From Meishania sp964351985 (GTDB taxonomy: Bacteria; Bacteroidota; Bacteroidia; Flavobacteriales; Flavobacteriaceae): a stretch of 64,000 bases of DNA. Shown here in pieces: positions 1-9,490 of the stretch. The stretch lies in assembly GCA_964351985.1 (NCBI GenBank), contig CAYGPR010000005.1, positions 1 to 64,000 on the forward strand, read 5' to 3'. Each line of letters opens with the position of its first letter. The first letter of the stretch is position 1. Below the pieces are notes generated by a model. It was not told where the DNA came from, did no database searches, and saw nothing but the letters and a program-made list of their open reading frames with translations. The translations under genes were made by a program, and so were the position numbers.

Positions 1-1263
1 GGCTTGCACCTCGTCCAACACCCGCAGTAAATTCTCACCCCAAAGTTTCGCAATATCCCCTTCGGAATAACCTCTTTTGACCAACTCAAGGGTAACATTG
101 AAAGTTTCAGAGGCGTCCGACCAGCCTTCAATGCCACCTCCGCCATCAAAATCAGAACTAATGCCTACATGGTTTATTCCAATCAAATCAACCATATAAT
201 CGATATGATCTACAAAGTCTGACACGTCAACAGCTGGCGGGGCATCAGATTTCTTTAAGACGACTTGTTTTGCGATGGCCGTGACCTTGGGGTAATTCTC
301 CATCAAGCTTTCTTTCTGTGAATCGGTTAGTGTAGGAAAATCCTTGAACTCGAACCATTCAATACCCAATGAGTCAGCGACTTCCTTATTGATTTCTTTC
401 ATATAGGCAGCTCTGGCATCGTTCTTTTTGGTATTGAGGTAAGCTCCAAAGGCAACGGTCTGTACCACGCCGCCGTTCTCTTTCATCAGTTTCAACTGTT
501 CATCATCGAGGTTTCGACTATGGTCGCATAAAGCTCTGGCCGATGAGTGAGAAGCAATGATCGGGGCTTTAGATAGTTCGATCATCTGCAATATGGCTTC
601 CTTGGAAGGGTGCGACACATCAATCATAATGCCTAGTCTATTCATCTCTGCTACAGCATTTTTACCTAATTCACTTAAACCATTGTGTAACCATAGACTA
701 TCGGCTTCTCCCGTATTCGAATCTGAAAATTGACTGTGACCATTATGGGCCAATGATACATATCGTGCACCGAGTTTGTGATATTTTTCAAAATTGGCAA
801 GATCTTCACCCATAGGATAGGCATTCTCAACCCCGATCATGGCCACCTTTTTTCCAGCTTTATCTATCCTTCGTACATCGGCCGAGGTCAATGCCATTTC
901 GATTTGATCCGGTGCAATATCCTCACAAAGACGGTGAATGGCCTCGAATTTGGCCATGGCATTGGCCTCGGCTTTGGCGTATCCCTCGTTTGTTAAGGTA
1001 TCTTGGCCCGTGTAAACGATGAGCCAGGCGACATCCAATCCGCCTTCTTTCATTTTTGGTAAGTTTACCTGCGTTTCAAGACGTTGGGTATAATTGGTAG
1101 TATCCGTAAAATTCTTGACGTTGATGTCGTCATGGGTATCAATGGTAATCACTTTTTCATGAATCCTCATGGCCTTTTCTTCAAAGCTTTCTTCGGCCTT
1201 CTTTGTTGTTTCTGAACAGGATACCATGATCAAAATGAATATAAAAATTAAAGAATGTCTCAT
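1..1263 (-). CDS. Membrane dipeptidase (peptidase M19) lipoprotein, 3' end outside the window
   Basis: Zinc dipeptidase of the renal-dipeptidase family, expected to cleave dipeptides in the periplasm or at the cell surface. The ATG at 1263 opens a short lipoprotein signal (MRHSLIFIFILIMVSC, lipid Cys at residue 16). Family motifs follow in order: ITIDTHDDIN (His-x-Asp metal site), IMIDVSHPS, IIASHSSARAL and GISSDFDGG. The frame stays open to base 1 for 421 codons, so the stop lies beyond the window edge. It is transcribed away from the polysaccharide locus that starts at 1461. The family call is secure; the natural substrate is not known. Confidence 0.93.
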   Translation of the reverse strand, partial: MRHSLIFIFILIMVSCSETTKKAEESFEEKAMRIHEKVITIDTHDDINVKNFTDTTNYTQRLETQVNLPKMKEGGLDVAWLIVYTGQDTLTNEGYAKAEANAMAKFEAIHRLCEDIAPDQIEMALTSADVRRIDKAGKKVAMIGVENAYPMGEDLANFEKYHKLGARYVSLAHNGHSQFSDSNTGEADSLWLHNGLSELGKNAVAEMNRLGIMIDVSHPSKEAILQMIELSKAPIIASHSSARALCDHSRNLDDEQLKLMKENGGVVQTVAFGAYLNTKKNDARAAYMKEINKEVADSLGIEWFEFKDFPTLTDSQKESLMENYPKVTAIAKQVVLKKSDAPPAVDVSDFVDHIDYMVDLIGINHVGISSDFDGGGGIEGWSDASETFNVTLELVKRGYSEGDIAKLWGENLLRVLDEVQA

Positions 1264-1460
1264 ATGTGTAGGAAATTAAACATACAAATAAAGCATTTTG
1301 ACAACATAAATGGAAGCTTAGGTAACATTTAATTGTACAAACAACGCGAATTCCTGAGTTTTACAGGTATAGCATAAAAAATGTTAAGAAAAAAAATACA
1401 TTTTCTGAAGGCAAATTTGTAAGAATAAAAAACCTTCTATAACCCAAATCGTTTCCCCAA

Positions 1461-2474
1461 TTGAAATCGAAGGACCTACTTTCTAAACTATCCGTATTGG
1501 AGTCATTATTGATCGATTTTTCCTATGAAGAATTGAAAGTTGAAGATGCCGCCCTTCTCAAGAAGTCCTATAAAATTTTCAAGGATGACCTGGAAACCAT
1601 GATTTTCGGAAAGCCTACTTATTCCGCCCAGAGCAAATCACTTCAATCAGAGGACATTGCCGAGAAAGGTAATCTAAATCTTCTGGAGGGAAAGTCTGTG
1701 CTGGTCTTTGAGGACGACCCTTTGAACCGACACCTAATCCGTCAACAGTTTAAAATGTTCGATTGTGAAATGCACATGACCGAAAATGCCCATCATGGCA
1801 TTGAAATTCTTAAAAAAAACAAAATTGACTTGGTTATAATGGATTTACGGATGCCCGGTATGACCGGTTTTGAGGCTACAAACCTGATTAGAAACCATGA
1901 TCTTGAAGAGGTGCGTAATGTACCCATCATCGCCATATCCGCTGATTTTAGCGAAAATGATGAGGCACTTTGTGCAAAGTACGGAATTAATGATTTCATT
2001 CTAAAGCCTTACAAAATCGACCAACTTATAGCGAAAATAGGTCACGTTTTCGGAGTTACACCACTGACTTCGAATGAATTCACAAGCTCTTCGCACAGTT
2101 CGGAAAGCTCAAAAGTAGATTTCACGCAATTGTTGGATGATTGTATGGGTGATGTGGAACTATTGAAAGAACTCATCAGACTTTTCAAATTAAACGTTTG
2201 GGAATTTATCGGTGCTACCAAAATATACCTACAAGACAGAAACTTTGAGCAACTAAAATTCGAGGCTCACAAACTCAAAAACGGATTGGCCATGATCAAT
2301 GCGCATAGCCTGCAGAATATAATTTTTGAATTCTATGAGGTTTGCTTATCCGGTAACGACCTTGAACGCCTTGCAGATTTAAAACAAGAGTTCATCGATG
2401 AATATCAGCTTGTCGAAAAAACTATTGAATCGGGTGTTTCAGGGTTATTGAACGATTATAGAAAGGGATGTTGA
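1461..2474 (+). CDS. Two-domain signalling protein: receiver (REC) plus C-terminal HPt
   Basis: Phosphorelay protein of 337 residues. A helical N-terminal region (about 1-70) is followed by a receiver domain (about 75-200) with acidic pair EDD, phospho-acceptor Asp128 in VIMDLRMPG and Lys182 in ILKPY. A C-terminal histidine phosphotransfer domain carries the motif FEAHKLKNGLA with His270. The protein can therefore both receive and pass on phosphate, but no histidine kinase lies beside it. The start is TTG; no ATG gives the whole frame. Its end overlaps the next receiver gene by 7 bp, which implies translational coupling within the polysaccharide locus. Domain calls are firm; the signal is unknown. 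Confidence 0.88.
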   Translation: MKSKDLLSKLSVLESLLIDFSYEELKVEDAALLKKSYKIFKDDLETMIFGKPTYSAQSKSLQSEDIAEKGNLNLLEGKSVLVFEDDPLNRHLIRQQFKMFDCEMHMTENAHHGIEILKKNKIDLVIMDLRMPGMTGFEATNLIRNHDLEEVRNVPIIAISADFSENDEALCAKYGINDFILKPYKIDQLIAKIGHVFGVTPLTSNEFTSSSHSSESSKVDFTQLLDDCMGDVELLKELIRLFKLNVWEFIGATKIYLQDRNFEQLKFEAHKLKNGLAMINAHSLQNIIFEFYEVCLSGNDLERLADLKQEFIDEYQLVEKTIESGVSGLLNDYRKGC

Positions 2475-2839
2475 AGAAAAAATTATTACTAGCGGAAGAT
2501 GACGAACTTTTGTCCGCCTTGTTGAACTACCGTCTTGAAAAGGAAGGGTACCAAGTCATTGTTTGTCGTGATGGCAAAGAAGTCAAGGAATATCTGGGCC
2601 ATGATTGCCCCGATATTATCGTTACCGATATCATGATGCCTTATTTTTCTGGTATGGAGCTCATAGATTTTGTAAGGAAAGAGATGAACTCCGAAGTTCC
2701 GATTATCATTATTTCTTCGGCAGGTAATGAAGAAAATGTTTTGAACGCCTTTGAGTTGGGAGCCAATGATTTTATAGCCAAACCCGTGAGTCCCGCCGAA
2801 CTAATGGTTCGCGTCAAAAGGGAACTTAGCAAAAAGTGA
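2468..2839 (+). CDS. Single-domain response regulator (CheY-like receiver)
   Basis: Stand-alone receiver of 123 residues with acidic pair EDD near residue 10, phospho-acceptor Asp54 in VTDIMMPYF and Lys105 in AKPVSPAE. There is no output domain, so it probably acts by protein contact. It sits between the REC-HPt protein and the membrane HEAT protein, overlapping both genes (7 bp upstream; 4 bp downstream). This fits transfer of phosphate from the HPt His of the upstream protein, followed by docking on a partner in the same locus. That route is inferred from gene order only. Confidence 0.9.
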   Translation: MLKKKLLLAEDDELLSALLNYRLEKEGYQVIVCRDGKEVKEYLGHDCPDIIVTDIMMPYFSGMELIDFVRKEMNSEVPIIIISSAGNEENVLNAFELGANDFIAKPVSPAELMVRVKRELSKK

Positions 2840-5667
2840 CACAGATACAGATAATAACATATAGAGCGCAGGCCCTGATAGGTGCCCCGAAAATCCATAC
2901 GGATCTTTTGTGGGACTTTACTTTTTTATTCGTTGGGTTGGCGGTGCTTTATTTTACTGGAGTCTTCTTTTTTCGAAACAGGATTTCTTCGCAAACCAAA
3001 AAACTAAAGCTTCGTAAAGATGAGTTCTCGCCAATGATCAGCGAGTTTCTTTTTTATGATGATAATGCCCCCAAAGACGAGAAAACAAGATATATAGAGC
3101 TTAAATTGGAAATAAGGCAATTATTGAAAGATGATTTTAACCGAAAATCACTGGCCGAGATATTGCTTGATTTGAGAAAAGATGTTTCCGGAGATACACA
3201 ACAGCGTCTTTTTAAGCTCTACAAAGACTTAGGGTTGCATAAAGATGCCTATCAAAAACTGAAAAGCTGGCGATGGGAGAGAGTTTCAAAAGGAATACTG
3301 GAACTGACCCAAATGCAAGTCGTAGAATCATATAATCTAATTACCAAGTTCATCAACGATAGGCGATCTACCATACGTAAGCAGGCTGAAATTGCAACGG
3401 TAACCTTAAAACCTGATGGTATTACCTATTTTTTGGATACGACGCGTTACAAAATATCGGAATGGCAACAATTGAAAATATTGGATGTACTTCGCAATTT
3501 CGAAGACTTTCAGCCTCCACGGTTTAAGGCTTGGCTGACCTCGACGAACCGACATGTCGTTTTATTCGCACTGCGATTGATCAAATATTACAATCAGAAC
3601 GATGTAAATGCATCGCTCGTTGAGCTCGTCAAGCACAAGAATGACCAAATAAAGACAGAGGCCTTGAATTGCATCAAAGAATTCAATGTTTTTGAAGCTA
3701 TCGAAACCCTTGAAATTGTTTTTTGGAAAAATTCGGTGGATTTAAAAATTTCCATTTTAGATGTCATTGCCACCATTGGTAACAATGAACACCTCCAATT
3801 TTTAGAGCTCATTGAAAAGAAGGAGAGAAACTTTTCGGTCAAGAGCAAAGCGTTAAGTGCCATAAATGCCATTTCACCGGAAAGTGTGCTGCCGACCGTC
3901 GGAATCATGGACATTACCAACTATCAAATTCCACCTGACATCGTATCATTAGATACCGAAGAACCGGAAGAAGGCATACCAGAATTCCCCAAGGCTTCCG
4001 ATGAAGCTCAAGAGCTACACGAAGAAATAGAAACGAATGAAAAACCAATAGGGGAAACACAAAAAGACACTCAGGATTTTTCGGAAATGGTGGAGGCAGG
4101 TCAAGCAACCTACGATGAGATAAAAAAGGATGAAATAGCAATATCTGTAAATGACATTGAAGTCAAAGGCCATCAAATCATATCCGATACCGAAGAAACG
4201 CAACAAAAACCCAAGGAAATTGAAGCTTTAGAAAATCCTAAGCCAATCGATGAAGATTTACAAGACATAAATCTTGGTTTTTTACCCATTGTGGTAAGTT
4301 CCGATTTAATCGATAGTGAAATAGAATCAGAAGAAGATAGGCAACAAACCGATTCCAACTCCTTAGAAGAGCCGAGAATTGAGAATATACCTGTGGTCTA
4401 CGAGCTTTTGCCAAATGACCGGGTTTCTTTCGAAAGAAAAACCGATTCTATAGAACCTACTTCGGTTGATGAGATTAATATTTCAGAGTTGAATTTCTTG
4501 CCCATCGTAGTAGAAGTTGAACCTGAGCATGATGAGAACACCGCATCTTCGGAATATAGATATACGTCCGATGTTTCAAAGGAATTGAAAAAAGAACGTC
4601 TATTAGAAACAAAGGTCTTTTTTGAAGAGATAAAGTCTGTCCCAGAATACCGGGATATGGCAGTGGTTTATGAAATAATGGACGTAGCAATACCCAAAAA
4701 TGATTGCAAAAATAGCGACCCTAGCTCGGTAAGTACTATTGACTACGATCAGATCCGTAACCTTGAAGTCCATTTTGAAGAAATGGCAAGTAAGTCCGCC
4801 CAGTTTCCTATTGAGGAATCTTTACAAGCTAGAAATGGCTGGGACTTTGATACACGCAGTGATGTAGAATCGCTGAGTGACGAAAATAATGTTGTTTCCC
4901 AATTGGGCAGCGATTATCCTAAAGATTATCAAGACGAACAAGATGATATCAAAAACATGATTGGCAACATACCTAATTCGAGCCTATACGACGAAAATAC
5001 CCGTAAAAGAATGAACCTTCTCGATGATATCGATGAGTTGGGCGATGAGCGCGAAATTCCGCTGCTATTGGAATATTTGAAAGAAGAGCAATCAGAAGAA
5101 ATAAAACGTAGAATCGGTGAAATCATCAGTAAATTTTCACATTCAGAAATCGAACAACTCCAGCAGAGCGAAAAAAGTTCAAAAGTAAATTATGATGGCC
5201 CCTCGACCATTGAAATCTTGTTTCAAGAGTGTGATGAGGATTCACAAATGATACTGCTTGACTGCTCTTGGGACCTCATGGACGAAAAGGATATAGACTT
5301 TTTGAAAAAATTGATCAACAATGTAAATCCCGTTATCAATGAAAAAGCGGAAATGATTTTGGAGGATATTCAAGAAAAAGCCTTGAAAAAAACCAAACCC
5401 AATAACAGCTCCAAGGCACCTAATAATGATGCTTCGACAGCTTCCGTTGATTTGAAATCGTCAAGCAAGCTCACCGAAAATTTGGAAACCGAAGAGGACC
5501 AACCAAGTGATCCAAAAGACATTTTTGATATTGGCTTCGAAATCGCTCTCGAAGAAGAGGAAGAAAATGAGGAAACACTGCCCGACGAAGACTCGAACAA
5601 CGAAAATAGCATCGTCGGCTGTTTGCTTTCCATTAAGTCCCTAATCCTAGAAACACTCCATGGATAG
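2836..5667 (+). CDS. Membrane-anchored HEAT-repeat scaffold with long acidic linker
   Basis: Protein of 943 residues starting with GTG that overlaps the receiver stop. One hydrophobic segment lies near residues 24-46, followed by helical HEAT-like repeats (about 70-360). A long acidic, low-complexity stretch (about 365-700) comes next, then a second short helical-repeat block (about 705-850) and an acidic tail. The acidic stretch contains the motif FLPIVV twice (near 481 and 554) and VVYE twice (near 520 and 610) in alternating order. No enzyme motif is visible. Its place between receiver proteins and a processive glycosyltransferase suggests a cytoplasmic scaffold linking phosphorelay and synthase. 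The 3' end overlaps the glycosyltransferase gene by 8 bp. Confidence 0.75.
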   Translation: MTQIQIITYRAQALIGAPKIHTDLLWDFTFLFVGLAVLYFTGVFFFRNRISSQTKKLKLRKDEFSPMISEFLFYDDNAPKDEKTRYIELKLEIRQLLKDDFNRKSLAEILLDLRKDVSGDTQQRLFKLYKDLGLHKDAYQKLKSWRWERVSKGILELTQMQVVESYNLITKFINDRRSTIRKQAEIATVTLKPDGITYFLDTTRYKISEWQQLKILDVLRNFEDFQPPRFKAWLTSTNRHVVLFALRLIKYYNQNDVNASLVELVKHKNDQIKTEALNCIKEFNVFEAIETLEIVFWKNSVDLKISILDVIATIGNNEHLQFLELIEKKERNFSVKSKALSAINAISPESVLPTVGIMDITNYQIPPDIVSLDTEEPEEGIPEFPKASDEAQELHEEIETNEKPIGETQKDTQDFSEMVEAGQATYDEIKKDEIAISVNDIEVKGHQIISDTEETQQKPKEIEALENPKPIDEDLQDINLGFLPIVVSSDLIDSEIESEEDRQQTDSNSLEEPRIENIPVVYELLPNDRVSFERKTDSIEPTSVDEINISELNFLPIVVEVEPEHDENTASSEYRYTSDVSKELKKERLLETKVFFEEIKSVPEYRDMAVVYEIMDVAIPKNDCKNSDPSSVSTIDYDQIRNLEVHFEEMASKSAQFPIEESLQARNGWDFDTRSDVESLSDENNVVSQLGSDYPKDYQDEQDDIKNMIGNIPNSSLYDENTRKRMNLLDDIDELGDEREIPLLLEYLKEEQSEEIKRRIGEIISKFSHSEIEQLQQSEKSSKVNYDGPSTIEILFQECDEDSQMILLDCSWDLMDEKDIDFLKKLINNVNPVINEKAEMILEDIQEKALKKTKPNNSSKAPNNDASTASVDLKSSSKLTENLETEEDQPSDPKDIFDIGFEIALEEEEENEETLPDEDSNNENSIVGCLLSIKSLILETLHG

Positions 5668-7090
5668 CGAAGTATTTGGTATCATATTAGAATACATAAA
5701 TGTCGTTTTCCTGACGTTTACCGTGGTGCTTTTTACCATGTTCACGGTTATGGGGTACCTCTCTACGCGCAATTCCATTCATTATCGCAATAAAAACAGT
5801 TTTGGTGATATGTCTAAAGTAATGGCATCACCTTTGGCACCCAGCATCACAATCATCGCTCCTGCCTATAACGAGGGTATGACCATTGTCGAGAACATCC
5901 GATCTTTGATGTCTTTACGATATGTGAACTACGAAGTCATGGTGGTGAACGATGGCAGTAAGGACGATACATTGCAAAAGATGATCGATGCCTACGACCT
6001 TGAACTGATAGAACAGAAAATTGATCCCGATTGGCGTAATAAACCCATACGGGGCATCTATAAATCTCCGCATAGGGCTTTCTCGAAACTCACCGTAATC
6101 GATAAAGAAAATGGTGGTAAGTCAGATGCCCTGAACACGGGAATGGCCCTGTCAAGTAACCAATACGTAGGTTGTATCGATGTAGATTGCCTCCTTTTGC
6201 CCGATGCACTTTTACATGTGGTCAAGTCGTTCTTTCAGCGCTCTGAAAAGCGTGTGATTGCGGTAGGTGGTGTTATTCGTGTTGCTAATTCGTGTAAGAT
6301 AAATGGAGGGGAACTTGAGGAAATCCGTTTGCCGAGTAATTGGCTGGCACGTTTTCAGTTACTCGAATATACACGTTCGTTCATTTTAGGAAGGATGGCC
6401 TGGGGCCGTATCGACAGCCTTTTGATTATTTCAGGAGCCTTTGGTTTTTTTGACCGGGAAATCGCATTGGCCGTTGGTGGATATGACACGGGCACTGTTG
6501 GAGAGGATATGGAAATCGTCTTCAAGATGCGACGATATATGCACGATTGCAAAATGCCCTATACGGTAGAATATATTCCAGATTCTTTATGTTGGACGGA
6601 AGTCCCCGAAGACCTGAAGATTTTCGTCAATCAACGGGATCGTTGGGCCAGGGGAAATTTGGAAACCCTTTTCAAACATAAGGATATGTTCTTCAATCCC
6701 AAATATGGAAGATTGGGACTCTTAAGTTATCCCTATTGGTTTTTCTATGAATGGTTGGCTCCCTTGTTGGAGTTTTTTGGTTTTTTCACCATTATACTAT
6801 TTACCTATTTGGGCATACTCAATTGGGACTTTTTTATTGCTATCACCATGGCGGTCTACATGTTTTCGGTCATGTTTTCCTTTTATGCCATTCTTTGGGA
6901 TGTATATTCCTATAACGAGTACAAAAGAACAAAGGACATTCTGATTCTCATGGGGTGTGCCATTGTTGAACCATTGATATTTCATCCGATCGTAGTGTGG
7001 TCTGCGGTACGTGGAAACTATAAAAAATTGTTCAAGGTAAAATCAGGTTGGGGATCCCAAGTCCGAAAAGGTTTTGCCAAAGCAACATAA
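5660..7090 (+). CDS. Processive family 2 glycosyltransferase, membrane-bound
   Basis: Inner-membrane GT2 enzyme of 476 residues resembling PgaC, hyaluronan and cellulose synthases. It has one N-terminal membrane segment, the nucleotide-sugar motif NDGSKDDT with Asp98, the VDVD motif at 174-176, the GED acceptor motif with Asp283 and the processivity motif QRDRW (Gln325, Arg328, Trp329). Several C-terminal membrane segments (about 365-450) would form the translocation channel. All catalytic elements are present. It is expected to polymerise a beta-linked polysaccharide and pass it across the membrane. The sugar cannot be named from sequence. The downstream membrane enzyme and barrel would modify and export the chain. 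Confidence 0.9.
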   Translation: MDSEVFGIILEYINVVFLTFTVVLFTMFTVMGYLSTRNSIHYRNKNSFGDMSKVMASPLAPSITIIAPAYNEGMTIVENIRSLMSLRYVNYEVMVVNDGSKDDTLQKMIDAYDLELIEQKIDPDWRNKPIRGIYKSPHRAFSKLTVIDKENGGKSDALNTGMALSSNQYVGCIDVDCLLLPDALLHVVKSFFQRSEKRVIAVGGVIRVANSCKINGGELEEIRLPSNWLARFQLLEYTRSFILGRMAWGRIDSLLIISGAFGFFDREIALAVGGYDTGTVGEDMEIVFKMRRYMHDCKMPYTVEYIPDSLCWTEVPEDLKIFVNQRDRWARGNLETLFKHKDMFFNPKYGRLGLLSYPYWFFYEWLAPLLEFFGFFTIILFTYLGILNWDFFIAITMAVYMFSVMFSFYAILWDVYSYNEYKRTKDILILMGCAIVEPLIFHPIVVWSAVRGNYKKLFKVKSGWGSQVRKGFAKAT

Positions 7091-7147
7091 AATAAGTAAG
7101 GGTTGAACAGTAAGCACTTAACAGTAATCGATAAGTAAAAGTAAACA

Positions 7148-9490
7148 GTGAATACGAGCGAACTAGATAGATATACGTTAAAGCAATACACGAGATTGAT
7201 CATTTCTTTCTTCGGTTGCCTGCTTGTACTTTCTATGTGCCAGTACACGATTTTGTATTTCAAGGGGGTGGTCGATACTATTTTAAGTACCAGTTTTTTC
7301 ATTGCCTTAGTACATCAGATTGGGTTTGCATCCTTAGCGGGAGTTATACTTGCCTTTCCTTTTAATTTTTGGGAAAACTTTCGACCGAGATATGGCTTTA
7401 ATTTGGTTTTTGTGGTACTCACACTGTTACTGATTATAGAAGCCATGCTCATAAGTTACTATTGCACGGCCTTGGTTCCGTTAGGTTCCGATTTATGGAG
7501 CTATGGTTTTGATGAAATAAGTGAGACGATTTTCAATTCAGGTACTATGACCGTTGGATTGATTGTAGGTATTTTGGTTGTCATTGGAATGTTCTATGGT
7601 CTTTATAAGATAACCTCAAAGCATTACCACTACATCAGCAAGATGTATCCGTTTACCATCATTCTTTTCAGTATGTTCATTATGACCCTATTCATCGATG
7701 GAAAACCGATCAATCAAAACAAGATCCAATATTTGGCCTTGAACCTGTATGAGACTTCTAAAGAAGACACCTCGTATGATTCGGATGTGGAATATCCCCT
7801 GATAAAAACAGAACCGGTACCAGATGTTCTTGGAGCGTATTTTGAACTGAAAGAAGAAAGGCCCAATTTCGTTTTTATCATGGTAGAAGGTTTGGGAAGG
7901 GACTTTGTGGGCGAAGGTGCAAAATATCAAGGCTTCACGCCATTTTTGGATTCCTTAACTACAAAATCGTTGTATTGGGAAAATTGCCTTAGTAATACGG
8001 GTCAGACTTTCGGCGTACTTCCCTCCTTATTGGGATCTTTACCATTTGGCAAGAGCGGTTTCATGGAACTTGAGAAATATCCCAATAAACTGACCTTGTT
8101 CGGTATTTTGAAAAACAACGGGTATCATACTTCCTTTTATCAGGGTACCAACAGCACTTTTGACAATGTAGATCGTTTCCTCAAAAGTGAAGATGTCGAT
8201 TTTGTTTTGGACAAGTCAGGTTTCGGCAGCACATATGAATTGCAGGCCGAAGATGCCGCGGGTTCTTCCTGGGGATATCCCGATAAGGAACTTTTCAAAA
8301 AGAGTTTGAGCCTACCCCGGGAAGATGAACAACCGAAAATCGAGGTATACCTGACCACAAGCACCCACGAACCTTTTATTCCTCCCCGACGGGATTTTTA
8401 TGAAAATAAGGTCCAGCAGATTTTATCAAAAGGGCAACACTCGAGGAAAATCAAAAAAGTCATCAAAAAGAACGACAATGTCTTTGCCTCTTTGTTGTAC
8501 AGTGATGATGCGTTAAAATACGCGTTCGAAGAATATAAAAAACAATCGAATTATGACAATACAATATTCATTGTAACAGGTACCCACAGCCTTGTTACTA
8601 TGCCCCAACGAAATAACCTTAGCCGTTTTCATGTACCGTTGATCATGTACAGTCCTCTGTTGAAGTCATCAAAAAAAGTAAGCGCGGTTTCCTCACACTT
8701 TGATGTAGTACCTACACTATTGGCATTATTAGAGGATAAGTATGAGTTTGAAGTACCAACGAAAGTAGCATGGATGGGGGATGCCCTCGATACACAATCT
8801 AAATTTCGGTCCGTAAAGGATATCCCATTGATGCGTAACAAACACGAACTGAAGGATTATGTCAATGGGAATAAATTCTATACCGACGGAAAGATCTATG
8901 AAATAGACGAAAATATGAATTTGAGCTCCTATTCGGGTGTTTCAAACGCTGAGGATAAGCTTGAAAACTTTACGTCCGTGAACGCATACGTTACCAATAA
9001 TGACAGAATAATTCCTGATAGTTCCACCATTTTTTCAGAGCAAAAGGAAGGATTTACGGATAGTGAGATCGTTTATGTCAATAGCGTTTACAACGGAGAA
9101 AATCTTGATAAGGTTTATATAATCGCTAAGCAGCTGGCATTCGAAAAGGAATACGACAAAGCCTTGTTGCTATGTAGATATATTTTATCGGAATCGCCCA
9201 GTCATATTGACACCAAGGTTTTGACGGGTCGTATCAATGCATGGAAAGGGAATTACGAAACTTCCATAGAAATATTGAAGTCCTGTATCGAGGTAAATCC
9301 CAGCTATATCGATTCCTATTCGGCGTTGTTCGACGTGTATTTCTGGTCGGAGCGGACCGAGGAGGCATTGGAACTCATAGAAATCGTTCGAGAGAGCGGG
9401 TCAAATGTCAATGAGGTCGCCGATAAAATTTCAAGAGCCCGAATACAGGCCCGAAAGAAAGAAACCGCTGTAATATCCTTCGACGATTAA
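7148..9490 (+). CDS. Membrane LTA-synthase/sulfatase-like enzyme with C-terminal helical repeats
   Basis: Protein of 780 residues with about five N-terminal membrane helices (to about residue 195). An alkaline-phosphatase-superfamily domain of the LtaS type follows (about 235-540), then a TPR-like helical C-terminus (about 640-775). Likely active-site residues are Glu247 in VEG, Thr287 in NTGQTF as nucleophile, His407 in STHEPF, His480 and His495. The usual GDH metal motif reads GTHS, with Thr479 in place of Asp. Such enzymes transfer phosphoglycerol or phosphoethanolamine, or act as sulfatases. The GTG start follows a 57-bp gap. The stop overlaps the next ATG (TAATG). A role decorating the locus polysaccharide is inferred. 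Confidence 0.82.
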   Translation: MNTSELDRYTLKQYTRLIISFFGCLLVLSMCQYTILYFKGVVDTILSTSFFIALVHQIGFASLAGVILAFPFNFWENFRPRYGFNLVFVVLTLLLIIEAMLISYYCTALVPLGSDLWSYGFDEISETIFNSGTMTVGLIVGILVVIGMFYGLYKITSKHYHYISKMYPFTIILFSMFIMTLFIDGKPINQNKIQYLALNLYETSKEDTSYDSDVEYPLIKTEPVPDVLGAYFELKEERPNFVFIMVEGLGRDFVGEGAKYQGFTPFLDSLTTKSLYWENCLSNTGQTFGVLPSLLGSLPFGKSGFMELEKYPNKLTLFGILKNNGYHTSFYQGTNSTFDNVDRFLKSEDVDFVLDKSGFGSTYELQAEDAAGSSWGYPDKELFKKSLSLPREDEQPKIEVYLTTSTHEPFIPPRRDFYENKVQQILSKGQHSRKIKKVIKKNDNVFASLLYSDDALKYAFEEYKKQSNYDNTIFIVTGTHSLVTMPQRNNLSRFHVPLIMYSPLLKSSKKVSAVSSHFDVVPTLLALLEDKYEFEVPTKVAWMGDALDTQSKFRSVKDIPLMRNKHELKDYVNGNKFYTDGKIYEIDENMNLSSYSGVSNAEDKLENFTSVNAYVTNNDRIIPDSSTIFSEQKEGFTDSEIVYVNSVYNGENLDKVYIIAKQLAFEKEYDKALLLCRYILSESPSHIDTKVLTGRINAWKGNYETSIEILKSCIEVNPSYIDSYSALFDVYFWSERTEEALELIEIVRESGSNVNEVADKISRARIQARKKETAVISFDD

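Noticed and set aside
1264..1460. Possible -7 element CAAATTTG ahead of the REC-HPt gene
   Set aside because: One mismatch to TAnnTTTG and no matching -33 TTG at the usual distance; not strong enough to list as a promoter.
7091..7147. ACAGTAA-like repeats in the 57-bp spacer ahead of the LTA-synthase-like gene
   Set aside because: Only two exact copies and one variant with irregular spacing; this can arise by chance in an AT-rich spacer.
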